From Mycolicibacterium vaccae NBRC 14118 = CIP 105934 (lineage in GTDB: Bacteria; Actinomycetota; Actinomycetes; Mycobacteriales; Mycobacteriaceae), in assembly GCF_001552715.1 (NCBI RefSeq), contig NZ_BCRS01000028.1:1-44570 (forward strand): a stretch of DNA of 44,570 bases. The letters run 5' to 3'. This document shows positions 1 to 7,131 of the stretch, piece after piece. Each line of letters begins with the position of its first letter. The first letter of the stretch is position 1. A model generated the notes under the pieces. It worked only from the letters and a program-made list of their open reading frames with translations, had not been told where the DNA came from and made no database searches. The position numbers and the translations under genes were made by a program.

Positions 1-204
1 GCCCAGCGCCAGCTTGTCGGCGGTGCCGAAGGTGCTGATCGCCCATTCCTTGACGGGTCCCGGCGTCAGATCGATCACCGCGGAGCCGACGGCGGTGCGC
101 ACGTCGGCCTCCGGCCCGAACACGGCGGCCACGAGTTGGGCCACCCCGACGCCGACCGCGGCCGCGGCCACCCCGGCCAGCGCCCTGGCGCCGCGCGTGC
201 TCAT
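1..204 (-). CDS. Molybdopterin-dependent oxidoreductase, membrane-anchored (N-terminal part only)
   Basis: Only the first 68 codons are present; the gene runs off the left edge. The protein begins MSTRGARALAGVAAAAVG and has an Ala/Val-rich membrane segment at about residues 7-30. A conserved-looking stretch with VDLTPGPVKEW and FGTADKLAL follows at about residues 44-67. This N-terminus resembles mycobacterial sulfite-oxidase-fold molybdopterin oxidoreductases, which carry several N-terminal helices before the molybdopterin domain (family knowledge). The catalytic domain is outside the window, so the family call rests on the N-terminus alone. It is divergent from the SDR gene at 319, with a shared promoter region of about 115 bases. 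Confidence 0.6.
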   Translation of the reverse strand, partial: MSTRGARALAGVAAAAVGVGVAQLVAAVFGPEADVRTAVGSAVIDLTPGPVKEWAISTFGTADKLALG

Positions 205-318
205 GCCGCCAACGTACCGCCGCTCAGAACCCGAAACCCTTACCGAATCGTGTCATCGGCTAGGTTGCAGATGGGCTTTACACATCGTCCATGTTCTGGA
301 AAGTGCGAAAGGGAGCAG

Positions 319-1086
319 ATGGAGATCGAGGGCAAGAAGGCCGTGGTCGTCGGCGGCGCGTCGGGCTTCGGGCGAGCCACCGCGGAAGCGCTGGCCAAGC
401 GGGGTGCGAGCGTGGCGGTACTGGACCGGCCGCAGTCCAAGGGCAAGGAAGTCGCCGACCAGATCGGTGGCACCTTCCATGAGGTCGACATCACCGACTT
501 CGACGGCACCGAGGCCGTGCTGAACCAGGCCGTGGAGGCGCTGGGCGGCCTGCACATCGCGGTCACCACCGCCGGGGGCGGCATCGCCGAGCGCACGGTC
601 AAGAAGGACGGACCACACAGCCTTGACTCGTTCCGCAAGAGCATCGACCTCAACCTCATCGGCACGTTCAACATCAGCAGGCTCGCCGCCTGGCACATGT
701 CGAAGAACGATCCGGTCGACGACGAGGCCGAAGAGCGCGGCGTCATCATCAACACCGCCTCCATCGCGGCGTTCGAGGGACAGATCGGGCAGGTCGCCTA
801 CACGGCCTCCAAGGCCGCGATCGCGGGCATGTGCCTGACGATGGCGCGCGACCTGGGCAGCCTGGGGATCCGCGCGCTCGCGATCGCGCCGAGCCTGTTC
901 GCGACCGGCCTGACCGAGGGCATTCCCGACGAGTTCGCCTCGGTGCTGACCAAGGACGCCGCGTTCCCGAAGCGCCTCGGCAAGCCTGAGGAATACGCCA
1001 AGCTCGCCGTCGCGATCGTCGAGAACCCGATGCTCAACGGCCAGTGCCTGCGCCTGGACGCCGGACAGCGCTTCGCCCCCAAGTAA
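319..1086 (+). CDS. Short-chain dehydrogenase/reductase (3-hydroxyacyl-CoA dehydrogenase-like)
   Basis: This 255-residue protein is the usual length for a classical SDR. It has a Rossmann glycine motif GGASGFGRA at residues 12-20, an N-terminal acidic residue pattern (VDITDFDG) after beta-4, and an Asn-Thr-Ala-Ser strand leading to the catalytic YTASK motif at about residue 160. The layout resembles HSD10-type 3-hydroxy-2-methylacyl-CoA dehydrogenases, which act on acyl-CoA or steroid substrates with NAD; the substrate here is inferred only. The ATG at 319 is chosen because it follows a purine-rich GGGAG and gives MEIEGKKAVVVGG, the normal family N-terminus; an in-frame upstream ATG at 136 would add an unrelated extension. 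A strong hairpin closes the gene at 1096-1140. Confidence 0.85.
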   Translation: MEIEGKKAVVVGGASGFGRATAEALAKRGASVAVLDRPQSKGKEVADQIGGTFHEVDITDFDGTEAVLNQAVEALGGLHIAVTTAGGGIAERTVKKDGPHSLDSFRKSIDLNLIGTFNISRLAAWHMSKNDPVDDEAEERGVIINTASIAAFEGQIGQVAYTASKAAIAGMCLTMARDLGSLGIRALAIAPSLFATGLTEGIPDEFASVLTKDAAFPKRLGKPEEYAKLAVAIVENPMLNGQCLRLDAGQRFAPK

Positions 1087-1095
1087 ACCGGGGGA

Positions 1096-1140
1096 ATCGG
1101 GCGCGCTGAACGACACCGAGTGTCGCTCGGCGCGCCCGAT
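1096..1140. terminator. Nested inverted repeat, likely terminator
   Basis: ATCGGGCGCGC (1096-1106) pairs perfectly with GCGCGCCCGAT (1130-1140). Inside it, CGACAC (1111-1116) pairs with GTGTCG (1120-1125) around a 3-base loop. It starts 10 bases after the SDR stop and ends 17 bases before the -10-like hexamer of poxB. There is no T-run, which is common for mycobacterial terminator-like hairpins. Confidence 0.6.
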
Positions 1141-1169
1141 CCGCTCTTTTCGCCACTAGGGTGGCGGGC

Positions 1170-2906
1170 ATGCCCACAGTGGCCGATCACGTCATCGCGA
1201 CCCTTCGCGCCAGCGGCGTCCAGCGGGTGTACGGCCTGTCCGGCGACAGCCTCAACGGGTTCACCGACGCGCTGCGCCGATCCGGTGAGATCAGCTGGGA
1301 ACACGTGCGCCACGAGGAGACGGCCGCGTTCGCCGCGGCCGCGGACGCCGGCCTGACCGGACAGCTCGCGGTGTGCGCGGGCAGCTGCGGGCCGGGCAAC
1401 CTGCACCTGATCAACGGGCTGTTCGACGCCCAGCGCAGCCGGGTCCCGGTGCTGGCGATCGCCGCGCACATCCCGCGGTCGGAGATCGGCTCCGAGTACT
1501 TCCAGGAGACCCACCCGCAGGAACTGTTCCGTGAGTGCAGCGTCTACCGCGAGATGGTCAGCACCCCCGAGATGCTGCCGCGCATTCTGCACATGGCGAT
1601 GCGGGCCGCGGTCGAGGAGCGGGGCGTGGCCGTGGTCGTGATCCCCGGAGAGATCTTCCTGCAGAAGGCCGATGCGACCGCGTGGCAGAGCCGGCCGGTG
1701 TTGCCGTCGCGGTCGGTGGTGCGCCCCGACGACGCCGCGCTGCGCGACGCCGCGGCGATGCTCAACGAGGCGCAGGCGGTGACCATCCTCGGCGGCGCGG
1801 GTGTCGAGGGCGCGCACGACGAGCTCGTCCAGCTCGCCGCCACGCTGCACGCCCCGGTGGTACATGCGTTGCGCGGCAAGGAATTCATCGAGTACGACAA
1901 CCCGTACGACGTCGGCATGACCGGGTTGCTGGGCTTCGCGTCGGGCTACAAGGCGATCAAGGAATCCGACCTGCTGCTCATGCTCGGCACCGACTTCCCG
2001 TACCAGCAGTTCTATCCCGACCACGCCAAGGTGATCCAGGTCGACATCCGCGGTCGCCACCTCGGCCGGCGCACACCGATCGACCTCGGCCTGGTCGGTT
2101 CGGTCGGCGACACGCTGTCGGCGCTGCAACCGATGCTGCGGCAGAAGACCGACCGCACGCACCTGGACCGCTCACTGAAGCACTACCGCAGAACCCGCAA
2201 GACCCTCGACGACCTCGCCGTCAACGACCGTGACCGCACCCCGATCAGGCCGGAATACGTTGCCGCCCTGGTGAACACGCTGGCCTCTGACGACGCGGTG
2301 TTCACCGCCGACGTCGGCTCGCCGGTGGTGTGGGCGGCCCGCTACCTGGCCATGAACGGGCGTCGCCGCCTCCTCGGATCGTTCAATCACGGCACCATGG
2401 CCAACGCGTTGCCGCACGCGATCGGCGCGCAGACCGCGTTCCCGCAGCGGCAGGTGGTGGCGCTGTCCGGCGACGGCGGACTGACGATGCTGTTCGGTGA
2501 GCTGATCACGTTGATCCAGAACCGGTTACCGGTCAAGGTCGTGGTGTTCAACAACTCCTCGCTGAACTTCGTCGAACTGGAGATGAAGGCCGCGGGCATC
2601 GTGACCTTCGGCACCGACCTGGTCAACCCGGACTTCGCCGCCGTCGCACAGTCGATGGGAGTCTTCGGGCGTCGCGTCGAGCGCCCCGATGAACTCGAGT
2701 CGGCGCTGGCGGCCGCGTTCGCGGTCAGCGGGCCCGCCGTCGTCGACGTCGTCACCGCCCGCCAGGAACTGTCGATCCCGCCGGCCATCACCGCCGAACA
2801 GGCCAAGGGTTTCTCGCTGTATGCGATCCGGACCATCCTCGCCGGGCGCGGGGACGAACTGCTGGACCTGGTGACCACCAACGTGGCGCGCCGCATTCTG
2901 GACTGA
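1170..2906 (+). CDS. poxB: Pyruvate:quinone oxidoreductase / pyruvate dehydrogenase (quinone), ThDP-dependent
   Basis: The 578-residue protein has the full three-domain ThDP enzyme architecture of E. coli PoxB (572 aa). These are an N-terminal Pyr domain with the catalytic Glu in RHEETAAFAA (about residue 50) and GSCGPGNLHLINGLFDA, a middle FAD-type domain with HALRGKEFIEYDNPYDVGMTG, and a PP domain with the ThDP motif GDGGLTMLFGEL...NN at about residues 432-460. It decarboxylates pyruvate to acetate and CO2 and passes electrons to membrane quinone. The C-terminal KGFSLYAIR and RGDELLDL region, which in PoxB forms the lipid-activated membrane-binding switch, is conserved. An upstream in-frame GTG at 1161 is possible. 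The ATG at 1170 is preferred because it fits the family N-terminus and lies 7 bases after a TAGGGT -10-like hexamer (1157-1162), which suggests a near-leaderless mRNA. Confidence 0.9.
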   Translation: MPTVADHVIATLRASGVQRVYGLSGDSLNGFTDALRRSGEISWEHVRHEETAAFAAAADAGLTGQLAVCAGSCGPGNLHLINGLFDAQRSRVPVLAIAAHIPRSEIGSEYFQETHPQELFRECSVYREMVSTPEMLPRILHMAMRAAVEERGVAVVVIPGEIFLQKADATAWQSRPVLPSRSVVRPDDAALRDAAAMLNEAQAVTILGGAGVEGAHDELVQLAATLHAPVVHALRGKEFIEYDNPYDVGMTGLLGFASGYKAIKESDLLLMLGTDFPYQQFYPDHAKVIQVDIRGRHLGRRTPIDLGLVGSVGDTLSALQPMLRQKTDRTHLDRSLKHYRRTRKTLDDLAVNDRDRTPIRPEYVAALVNTLASDDAVFTADVGSPVVWAARYLAMNGRRRLLGSFNHGTMANALPHAIGAQTAFPQRQVVALSGDGGLTMLFGELITLIQNRLPVKVVVFNNSSLNFVELEMKAAGIVTFGTDLVNPDFAAVAQSMGVFGRRVERPDELESALAAAFAVSGPAVVDVVTARQELSIPPAITAEQAKGFSLYAIRTILAGRGDELLDLVTTNVARRILD

Positions 2907-2936
2907 ACTCCTCAGCCGACCTGGCACCATGGCGGC

Positions 2937-3989
2937 ATGCCGGTGGATGTGACGCTGACCGAGGCCGAGACCGACGCGCTGCGGAAGTGGGTGCAGGGGA
3001 GCGGGATCGGGTCCACGGTCACCGACGTCGCACCGCTGACCGGCGGATCGCAGAACATCGTGGTGCGCCTGCGGGTGGACGGTGAGCCGATGGTGCTGCG
3101 CCGACCGCCGCAACACCCGCGGCCGACGAGCGACAACACCATGCGCCGAGAGATCGCGGTGCTGCAGACACTGAAGGGCACCGCGGTGCCGCACCCGGAA
3201 CTGATCGCCGGATGCGAGGACCTCAGCGTGCTCGGGGTGGTGTTCTATCTGATGGAGGCGGTCGACGGGTTCAACCCCGGCACCGAGGTCGACCAGGCCT
3301 ACGTCCGTGACGCCGGCATGCGTCACCGCGTCGGGACGTCCTACGCGGCGAGCCTGGCCGAGCTCGGCAAGGTGGCCTGGCAGGGCAGTCCGCTGGCCGC
3401 GCTGAAACGTCCGGGATCCTTTCTGGCACGCCAGGTTCCGCAGTTCATGCGGCTGCTGGAGAGTTACCGGCACGACAACTACGCGCCCGAGTCGTTCCCG
3501 TCGGTGCATGTGCTCGCCGACTGGCTGGACTCGCGCAGGCCCGACGACGCCGAACCCGGGATCATGCACGGCGACTGCCATCTGAACAACGTGCTGCTGC
3601 GCCGCGACGTCCCCGAGCTCGCGGCGTTCATCGACTGGGAGATGTGCACCGTCGGGGACCCGTTGCTCGACCTCGGGTGGATGCTGGTGTGCTGGCCGGA
3701 CGGACCCAACCCGATCGACGCCGGAGCGGAACTGGCTGCCCTCGGCGGGCTGGCGACCAGGGCCGAACTGATCGAGGCCTACCTGGATGCGGGCGGGCGC
3801 CGGACGTCGCGACTGGACTGGTACATCGCGATGGCGTGTTTCAAACTCGCGATCGTCATCGAGGGCACCTGGTCGCGCCACCTGGCCGGGCAGGCCAGCG
3901 CCGAGGCGGGGGAGCGGCTGCACGCCTCGGCGGAGAACCTCATCGCGCTCGGAACGCGGGTGTCGGCGGGCGACAACCCGTTCGGGTGA
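2937..3989 (+). CDS. APH/ChoK-like phosphotransferase family protein (acyl-CoA dehydrogenase-associated type)
   Basis: This 350-residue protein has an aminoglycoside-phosphotransferase (APH) kinase fold. It shows an N-lobe glycine-containing loop with LTGGSQNIV, a conserved MVLRRPP strand carrying an Arg where kinases have Lys or Arg, a Brenner-type catalytic loop IMHGDCHLNNVLL at about residue 204, and the metal-binding FIDWEMCTVGDPLLDLGWML at about residue 225. In mycobacteria such proteins are often encoded with fatty-acid or acyl-CoA dehydrogenase genes, and the human relative is the N-terminal domain of ACAD10/11. The substrate is not visible from the sequence; antibiotic resistance is not implied. 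It follows poxB after 30 bases and may share its transcript, although a weak CACCAT hexamer sits 6 bases before the ATG. Confidence 0.8.
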   Translation: MPVDVTLTEAETDALRKWVQGSGIGSTVTDVAPLTGGSQNIVVRLRVDGEPMVLRRPPQHPRPTSDNTMRREIAVLQTLKGTAVPHPELIAGCEDLSVLGVVFYLMEAVDGFNPGTEVDQAYVRDAGMRHRVGTSYAASLAELGKVAWQGSPLAALKRPGSFLARQVPQFMRLLESYRHDNYAPESFPSVHVLADWLDSRRPDDAEPGIMHGDCHLNNVLLRRDVPELAAFIDWEMCTVGDPLLDLGWMLVCWPDGPNPIDAGAELAALGGLATRAELIEAYLDAGGRRTSRLDWYIAMACFKLAIVIEGTWSRHLAGQASAEAGERLHASAENLIALGTRVSAGDNPFG

Positions 3990-3993
3990 ACGC

Positions 3994-4764
3994 TCAGCGG
4001 TAGGCGTCGAAACCGAGCTTGACCGCCAGCGCGACGCCGGCGAGGCCGATGAGAATGCGCAGGGGTTTGTCCGGGCTGTGCCGCACGACCACCGGGCCCA
4101 GCCGGGAGCCGAGCAGACAGCCGGTTCCGAGCGCGAGCACCGCCGGCCACTGCACGGGCGCCACCACCGCGAAGATCAGTGCGGCCACCCCGTTGGCCAG
4201 TCCGAGGACGACGTTCTTGCCCGCGTTGGCATGGGCCAGTGTCTCGCCGCCGAGCCGCAGGAACAGCGCCAGCAGCAGCACGCCCGCCGCGGCGCCGAAG
4301 TAGCCGCCGTAGATGCAGATCGCGAACACCGCGACACCCTGCAGCGCGAGCGTGAGCCGCTGCCGGCGACGCGACGCGCCCGAGTTGTCCGGGGCGGGTC
4401 GCACCGGCAACAGGATCGCCAGAGAGGCGAATCCGAGCAGTGCGGGCACGATTTTCTCGAAACCCTCGGCCGGCGTGGACAACAGCAGGACCGCGCCGGT
4501 GACGCCACCTACCGCGGCGAAGGGCAGCACCCGTTTCAACAACGGACCCTGGCCGGCCAGTTCGGGCCGCGACCCCAGGATCGAGCCGACCCCGTTGAAC
4601 ACCAGCGCCACGGTGTTGGTGACGTTGGCGGTCACCGGCGGCAGGCCCGCCAGCAGCAGCGCCGGATAGGTGGCGACCGACGCCAGGCCCGCGATGCTGC
4701 CGGTCAGTCCACCGGCGATTCCGGCCGCGAAGAGCAGCAGCGCTTGCGACCAGGACACCGGCAC
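3994..4764 (-). CDS. TauE/SafE (DUF81) family membrane permease
   Basis: The roughly 256-residue protein is almost entirely hydrophobic, with about eight predicted membrane segments. It carries the two-fold repeated glycine/proline signature of the sulfite exporter TauE/SafE family: GIAGGLTGSIAGLASVATYPALLLAGLPPVTANVTN-type motif near residues 15-50, and AGKNVVLGLANGVAALIFAV in the second half. Relatives transport small organic or sulfur anions (sulfite, sulfoacetate), but the substrate here is unknown. GTG at 4764 gives the longest sensible start; a second in-frame GTG at 4758 lies exactly 6 bases after a CACAAT hexamer (complement of 4765-4770) and could be a leaderless start. It is convergent with the phosphotransferase gene, with only 4 bases between the stops. 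Confidence 0.8.
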   Translation of the reverse strand: MPVSWSQALLLFAAGIAGGLTGSIAGLASVATYPALLLAGLPPVTANVTNTVALVFNGVGSILGSRPELAGQGPLLKRVLPFAAVGGVTGAVLLLSTPAEGFEKIVPALLGFASLAILLPVRPAPDNSGASRRRQRLTLALQGVAVFAICIYGGYFGAAAGVLLLALFLRLGGETLAHANAGKNVVLGLANGVAALIFAVVAPVQWPAVLALGTGCLLGSRLGPVVVRHSPDKPLRILIGLAGVALAVKLGFDAYR

Positions 4765-4807
4765 ATTGTGCCCGCCCGGTCGGAGGGGGACAGGCCGAGA
4801 CAGGTGT

Positions 4808-4837
4808 TTGCACCGAGGGATCGCGGAGGTCTAGCAT
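4808..4837 (+). promoter_or_regulatory. Promoter of the LeuA-domain leader
   Basis: A TTGCAC -35-like hexamer (4808-4813) and a TAGCAT -10-like hexamer (4832-4837) are separated by 18 bases. The predicted start point, 7-8 bases after the -10 element, falls at 4844-4845, which is the first base of the GTG that opens the leader peptide. Confidence 0.55.
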
Positions 4838-4844
4838 CGCTGAC

Positions 4845-4886
4845 GTGCCGAGGCGACTCGTAGTAGAAACCCGCAGCGGGGTCTGA
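4845..4886 (+). CDS. Putative leader peptide (MPRRLVVETRSGV)
   Basis: This is a 13-codon frame, GTG to TGA. It contains CTC-GTA-GTA (Leu-Val-Val) in the middle and ends in GTC (Val). GTA is a rare valine codon in such a GC-rich genome, so ribosome stalling would be sensitive to charged Val or Leu tRNA. The frame starts at the predicted transcription start, and its last six codons lie in the 5' arm of the hairpin at 4869-4911. This is the geometry expected of amino-acid attenuators. Leader peptides rich in branched-chain residues are known upstream of leuA and ilv genes in Actinobacteria. Translation of this one is inferred. Confidence 0.5.
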   Translation: MPRRLVVETRSGV

Positions 4887-4911
4887 TCCTGACCGACCCC
4901 CCGCTGTGGGT
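4869..4911 (+). promoter_or_regulatory. Attenuator-type hairpin overlapping the leader peptide
   Basis: ACCCGCAGCGGGG (4869-4881) pairs with CCCCGCTGTGGGT (4899-4911): 13 pairs including one G-U, with a 17-base loop. GACCGAC (4891-4897) in the loop and 3' side can alternatively pair with GTCGGTC (4925-4931), a mutually competing fold. There is no T-run after the stem, so control could act by termination through another factor or by affecting translation of the gene at 4961. Confidence 0.55.
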
Positions 4912-4960
4912 CGTTCGCTACGTCGTCGGTCGCTTCCTCTCGGATCGAAAAGGCCGGCAC

Positions 4961-5443
4961 ATGCATTCCTCCATCACTCTGTCAGGTGGCACACCGATGA
5001 CCTTCTCCGCCGTCGTCGACGGCCGACTGCCCAGCGCGCTGCGCGGGCCGGCCGAGACCAAGACGTTCGACGAATTCTGTGACGAGTACGCGCCTGCATC
5101 TGGACCGGTGCGGCTGGGCCAGTGGTCCTGCGTGGACAACGAACGGCGGCTGGGACCGCAGGTCCGGACCTACCAGGCCACGCTGGCGCTGGGGGAGCGC
5201 ATCGGCACCTCCAGGGCCGCCGCGTGCGGCCCGGTCGCCGCGCTGACCGCGATGCTCTACGAACACGGGGTGGCCGTCGAGATGACGGCATTCCACCAGC
5301 TGCCCGCAGGCGCGCACACCGCGACGTTCATTCACGGCAGCGACGGCGGCAGCTCCCGGTGGGCGATGGGATGGTCCGACGATCCGACCGAGTCGGCGTT
5401 GCGCGCGGTCGTGGCGTGCGCCAACCGGTTGATCACCCGCTGA
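4961..5443 (+). CDS. Stand-alone LeuA-type allosteric (regulatory) domain protein
   Basis: This 160-residue protein resembles only the C-terminal leucine-binding regulatory domain of 2-isopropylmalate synthase. Its central and C-terminal stretches (GQWSCVDNERRLGPQV, then ATLALG, and the ending ALRAVVACANRLI) parallel the end of mycobacterial LeuA, which finishes with SLRAVVSAVNR. The TIM-barrel catalytic domain and its metal-binding HxH motif are absent, so it cannot catalyse the LeuA reaction. It may bind leucine or a related ligand, or modulate LeuA or another synthase; this is inference. The ATG at 4961 is preceded by AAAAGG at about 8 bases. The upstream leader peptide and hairpin suggest control by branched-chain amino acids. 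It is convergent with cyp136 across an inverted repeat. Confidence 0.7.
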   Translation: MHSSITLSGGTPMTFSAVVDGRLPSALRGPAETKTFDEFCDEYAPASGPVRLGQWSCVDNERRLGPQVRTYQATLALGERIGTSRAAACGPVAALTAMLYEHGVAVEMTAFHQLPAGAHTATFIHGSDGGSSRWAMGWSDDPTESALRAVVACANRLITR

Positions 5444-5449
5444 CCTCAA

Positions 5450-5512
5450 CGCCGAAATCGCATTCCACGCGGGCCTTTTCGCGTGCCGGCCGCGTGGAAT
5501 GCGATTTCGGCG
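5450..5512. repeat. Long perfect inverted repeat, copy 1 of an intergenic hairpin family; bidirectional terminator
   Basis: A 22-base arm at 5450-5471 (begins CGCCGAAATCGCATTCC) is perfectly complementary to 5491-5512 (ends GCGATTTCGGCG), with a 19-base spacer. It fills the gap between two convergent genes, as expected for a shared terminator. The right arm recurs nearly unchanged at 26389-26410 and 28862-28883. Confidence 0.75.
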
Positions 5513-5521
5513 GAAGGTGAG

Positions 5522-7054
5522 TCAGTGCCGCGGGCGCAGCATGATCGGCATACCGTCGAGCGGAACCGGCATGCCGCCGTAGTCGTAGCGCGGCTCGTAG
5601 CCCGGACGCGGCAGCTCCAGCCGGTAGTTCTGCAGCAGCCGGTGCATCACCGTCTTGATCTCCAGCTGGCCGAACACCATGCCGATGCACTTGTGGGCGC
5701 CGCCGCCGAACGGGGCGAAGGCGTACCGGTGCTTCTTGTGCTCGTTGCGCGGCTCGGTGAACCGCTCCGGATCGAACTTGTCCGGCTCGGTCCACAGCTC
5801 CGGCAGCCGGTGGTTGATCGACGGCCAGGTCACCACACTCGTTCCGGCCGGGATGTAGTACCCGAGCAGGTCGGTGTCGCGGACGGCCTGGCGGAAGTTG
5901 AACGGCAGCGGGGTCATCATCCGCAGCGACTCGTTGATCACCAGGTCGTAGGTCTCGAGCTTGTCCAGCGCCTCGATGTCGAGCGGGCCGTCGCCGATGC
6001 GCGCCGACTCCTCGCGCAACCGGTCCTGCCACTCGGGGTTGGCGGCCAGGTGGTAGGCCATCGTCGTCATGGTCGACGTCGACGTGTCGTGCGCGGCCAT
6101 CATCAGGAAGATCATGTGGCTGACGATCTGGTCGTCGGTGAAGGTCTGACCGTCCTCGTCGGCGGAATGACAGAGCACGCTGAACATGTCGGTGCTCTCC
6201 GAGCGCCGCTTCTCGCCGATCCGGCTGGAGAAGTAGTCCTCCAGCGTCTTGCGCGCCTTGATCCCGCGCCACCACGTCAGCGGCGGCACCGGCTTGCGCA
6301 CGATCGCGTTGCCCGCGCGGGTGGTGGTGGTGAACGCCTGGTTCACCGTCGTGACCAGAGCGCGGTCGGTGCCCGCGGGCACGCCCATGAACACCTCGGA
6401 GGCGATGTCGAGCGTGAGCTCCTTGATCGCCGGGTGGAACAGGAACCGCGGGTCATTGGCCACCCAGTCGTCGGCGAGCACCGCCGAGGCCACCGAGTCG
6501 ATGTGGGACACATACCCGGTCAGCCGGGTGCGGGTGAACGCCTCCTGCATGATCCGGCGGTGGAACAGGTGCTCGTCGAAGTCGAGCAGCATCAGGCCGC
6601 CCTCGAAGAACGGGCCGATCACCGGGTCCCAGGCACGCTGGGAGAAGTCCTTGTTGCGGTTGGTGAACACCGCCTGGGTCGCGTCGGGACCCAGCGCCAT
6701 CACCGACGACAGCGCCGGCGACTCGGCGAAGTACACCGGGCCGTGCTTGCGGTAGATCTCCAGGATGAAGTCGGGGCCGCCGCGGAAGATCTCGATCATG
6801 TGGCCGAGGATCGGCAGGCCCGCATCGCCGCGGATCGGCTTCAGGTCACTGCCTGCGGGCGGATCGGCCAGCACGAACTGGTCCCATTGCCTGTCTTTGA
6901 GGCGCTTCTCCACCACCCCCATGCCAGGAATGGTGACCGGCGTCGGCTTCAGCCGCCGTTTTGCCTGGTCGAGCAAATAGTCAGTGGTCGAGACTGTCGG
7001 CACCTGAACGCTCCTGGAGTCGAAGGTTGTGGTCGATGTCACTCTGAACGTCAT
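5522..7054 (-). CDS. cyp136: Cytochrome P450 of the CYP136 family
   Basis: This 510-residue P450 closely resembles M. tuberculosis CYP136 (Rv3059, 492 aa). Shared motifs include YLLDQAKRR near the N-terminus and GDAGLPILGHMIE. It has the I-helix oxygen-activation region MMAAHDTSTST at about residue 300, the ExxR motif ESLR, and the PERF motif. The heme loop is FGGGAHKCIG, with the thiolate Cys at about residue 453. It is expected to be a soluble mono-oxygenase needing ferredoxin partners; the native substrate is not established. No ferredoxin gene lies next to it. ATG 7054 is the longest start. GTG at 7042 is an alternative, because a CAGGAT -10-like element on this strand (7053-7058) would start transcription inside the longer frame. 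It is divergent from a TetR gene, with a palindrome between them. Confidence 0.92.
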   Translation of the reverse strand: MTFRVTSTTTFDSRSVQVPTVSTTDYLLDQAKRRLKPTPVTIPGMGVVEKRLKDRQWDQFVLADPPAGSDLKPIRGDAGLPILGHMIEIFRGGPDFILEIYRKHGPVYFAESPALSSVMALGPDATQAVFTNRNKDFSQRAWDPVIGPFFEGGLMLLDFDEHLFHRRIMQEAFTRTRLTGYVSHIDSVASAVLADDWVANDPRFLFHPAIKELTLDIASEVFMGVPAGTDRALVTTVNQAFTTTTRAGNAIVRKPVPPLTWWRGIKARKTLEDYFSSRIGEKRRSESTDMFSVLCHSADEDGQTFTDDQIVSHMIFLMMAAHDTSTSTMTTMAYHLAANPEWQDRLREESARIGDGPLDIEALDKLETYDLVINESLRMMTPLPFNFRQAVRDTDLLGYYIPAGTSVVTWPSINHRLPELWTEPDKFDPERFTEPRNEHKKHRYAFAPFGGGAHKCIGMVFGQLEIKTVMHRLLQNYRLELPRPGYEPRYDYGGMPVPLDGMPIMLRPRH

Positions 7055-7067
7055 CCTGACCGACTCT

Positions 7068-7083
7068 CTTGACGGCTGTCAAG
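7068..7083. promoter_or_regulatory. Palindrome CTTGAC-ggct-GTCAAG, candidate TetR operator
   Basis: A perfect 6-bp inverted repeat with a 4-base centre lies between the divergent cyp136 and TetR starts. It contains TTGAC/TTGACA -35-like hexamers on both strands, so a bound regulator could block both promoters. Confidence 0.5.
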
Positions 7084-7131
7084 TTCTTCGAGGTTTGTGT
7101 CCGGGGTGCGGTGGTGCCAAGGTTTACAGGC

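Noticed and set aside
3779..4966. 395-codon minus-strand frame across the TauE gene
   Set aside because: The hydrophobic, motif-bearing TauE/SafE frame occupies the same region and explains it; this frame is low complexity.
5450..5512. Insertion-sequence terminal repeat
   Set aside because: No transposase, no target duplication and no second oppositely oriented terminus; the position between convergent stops fits a terminator.
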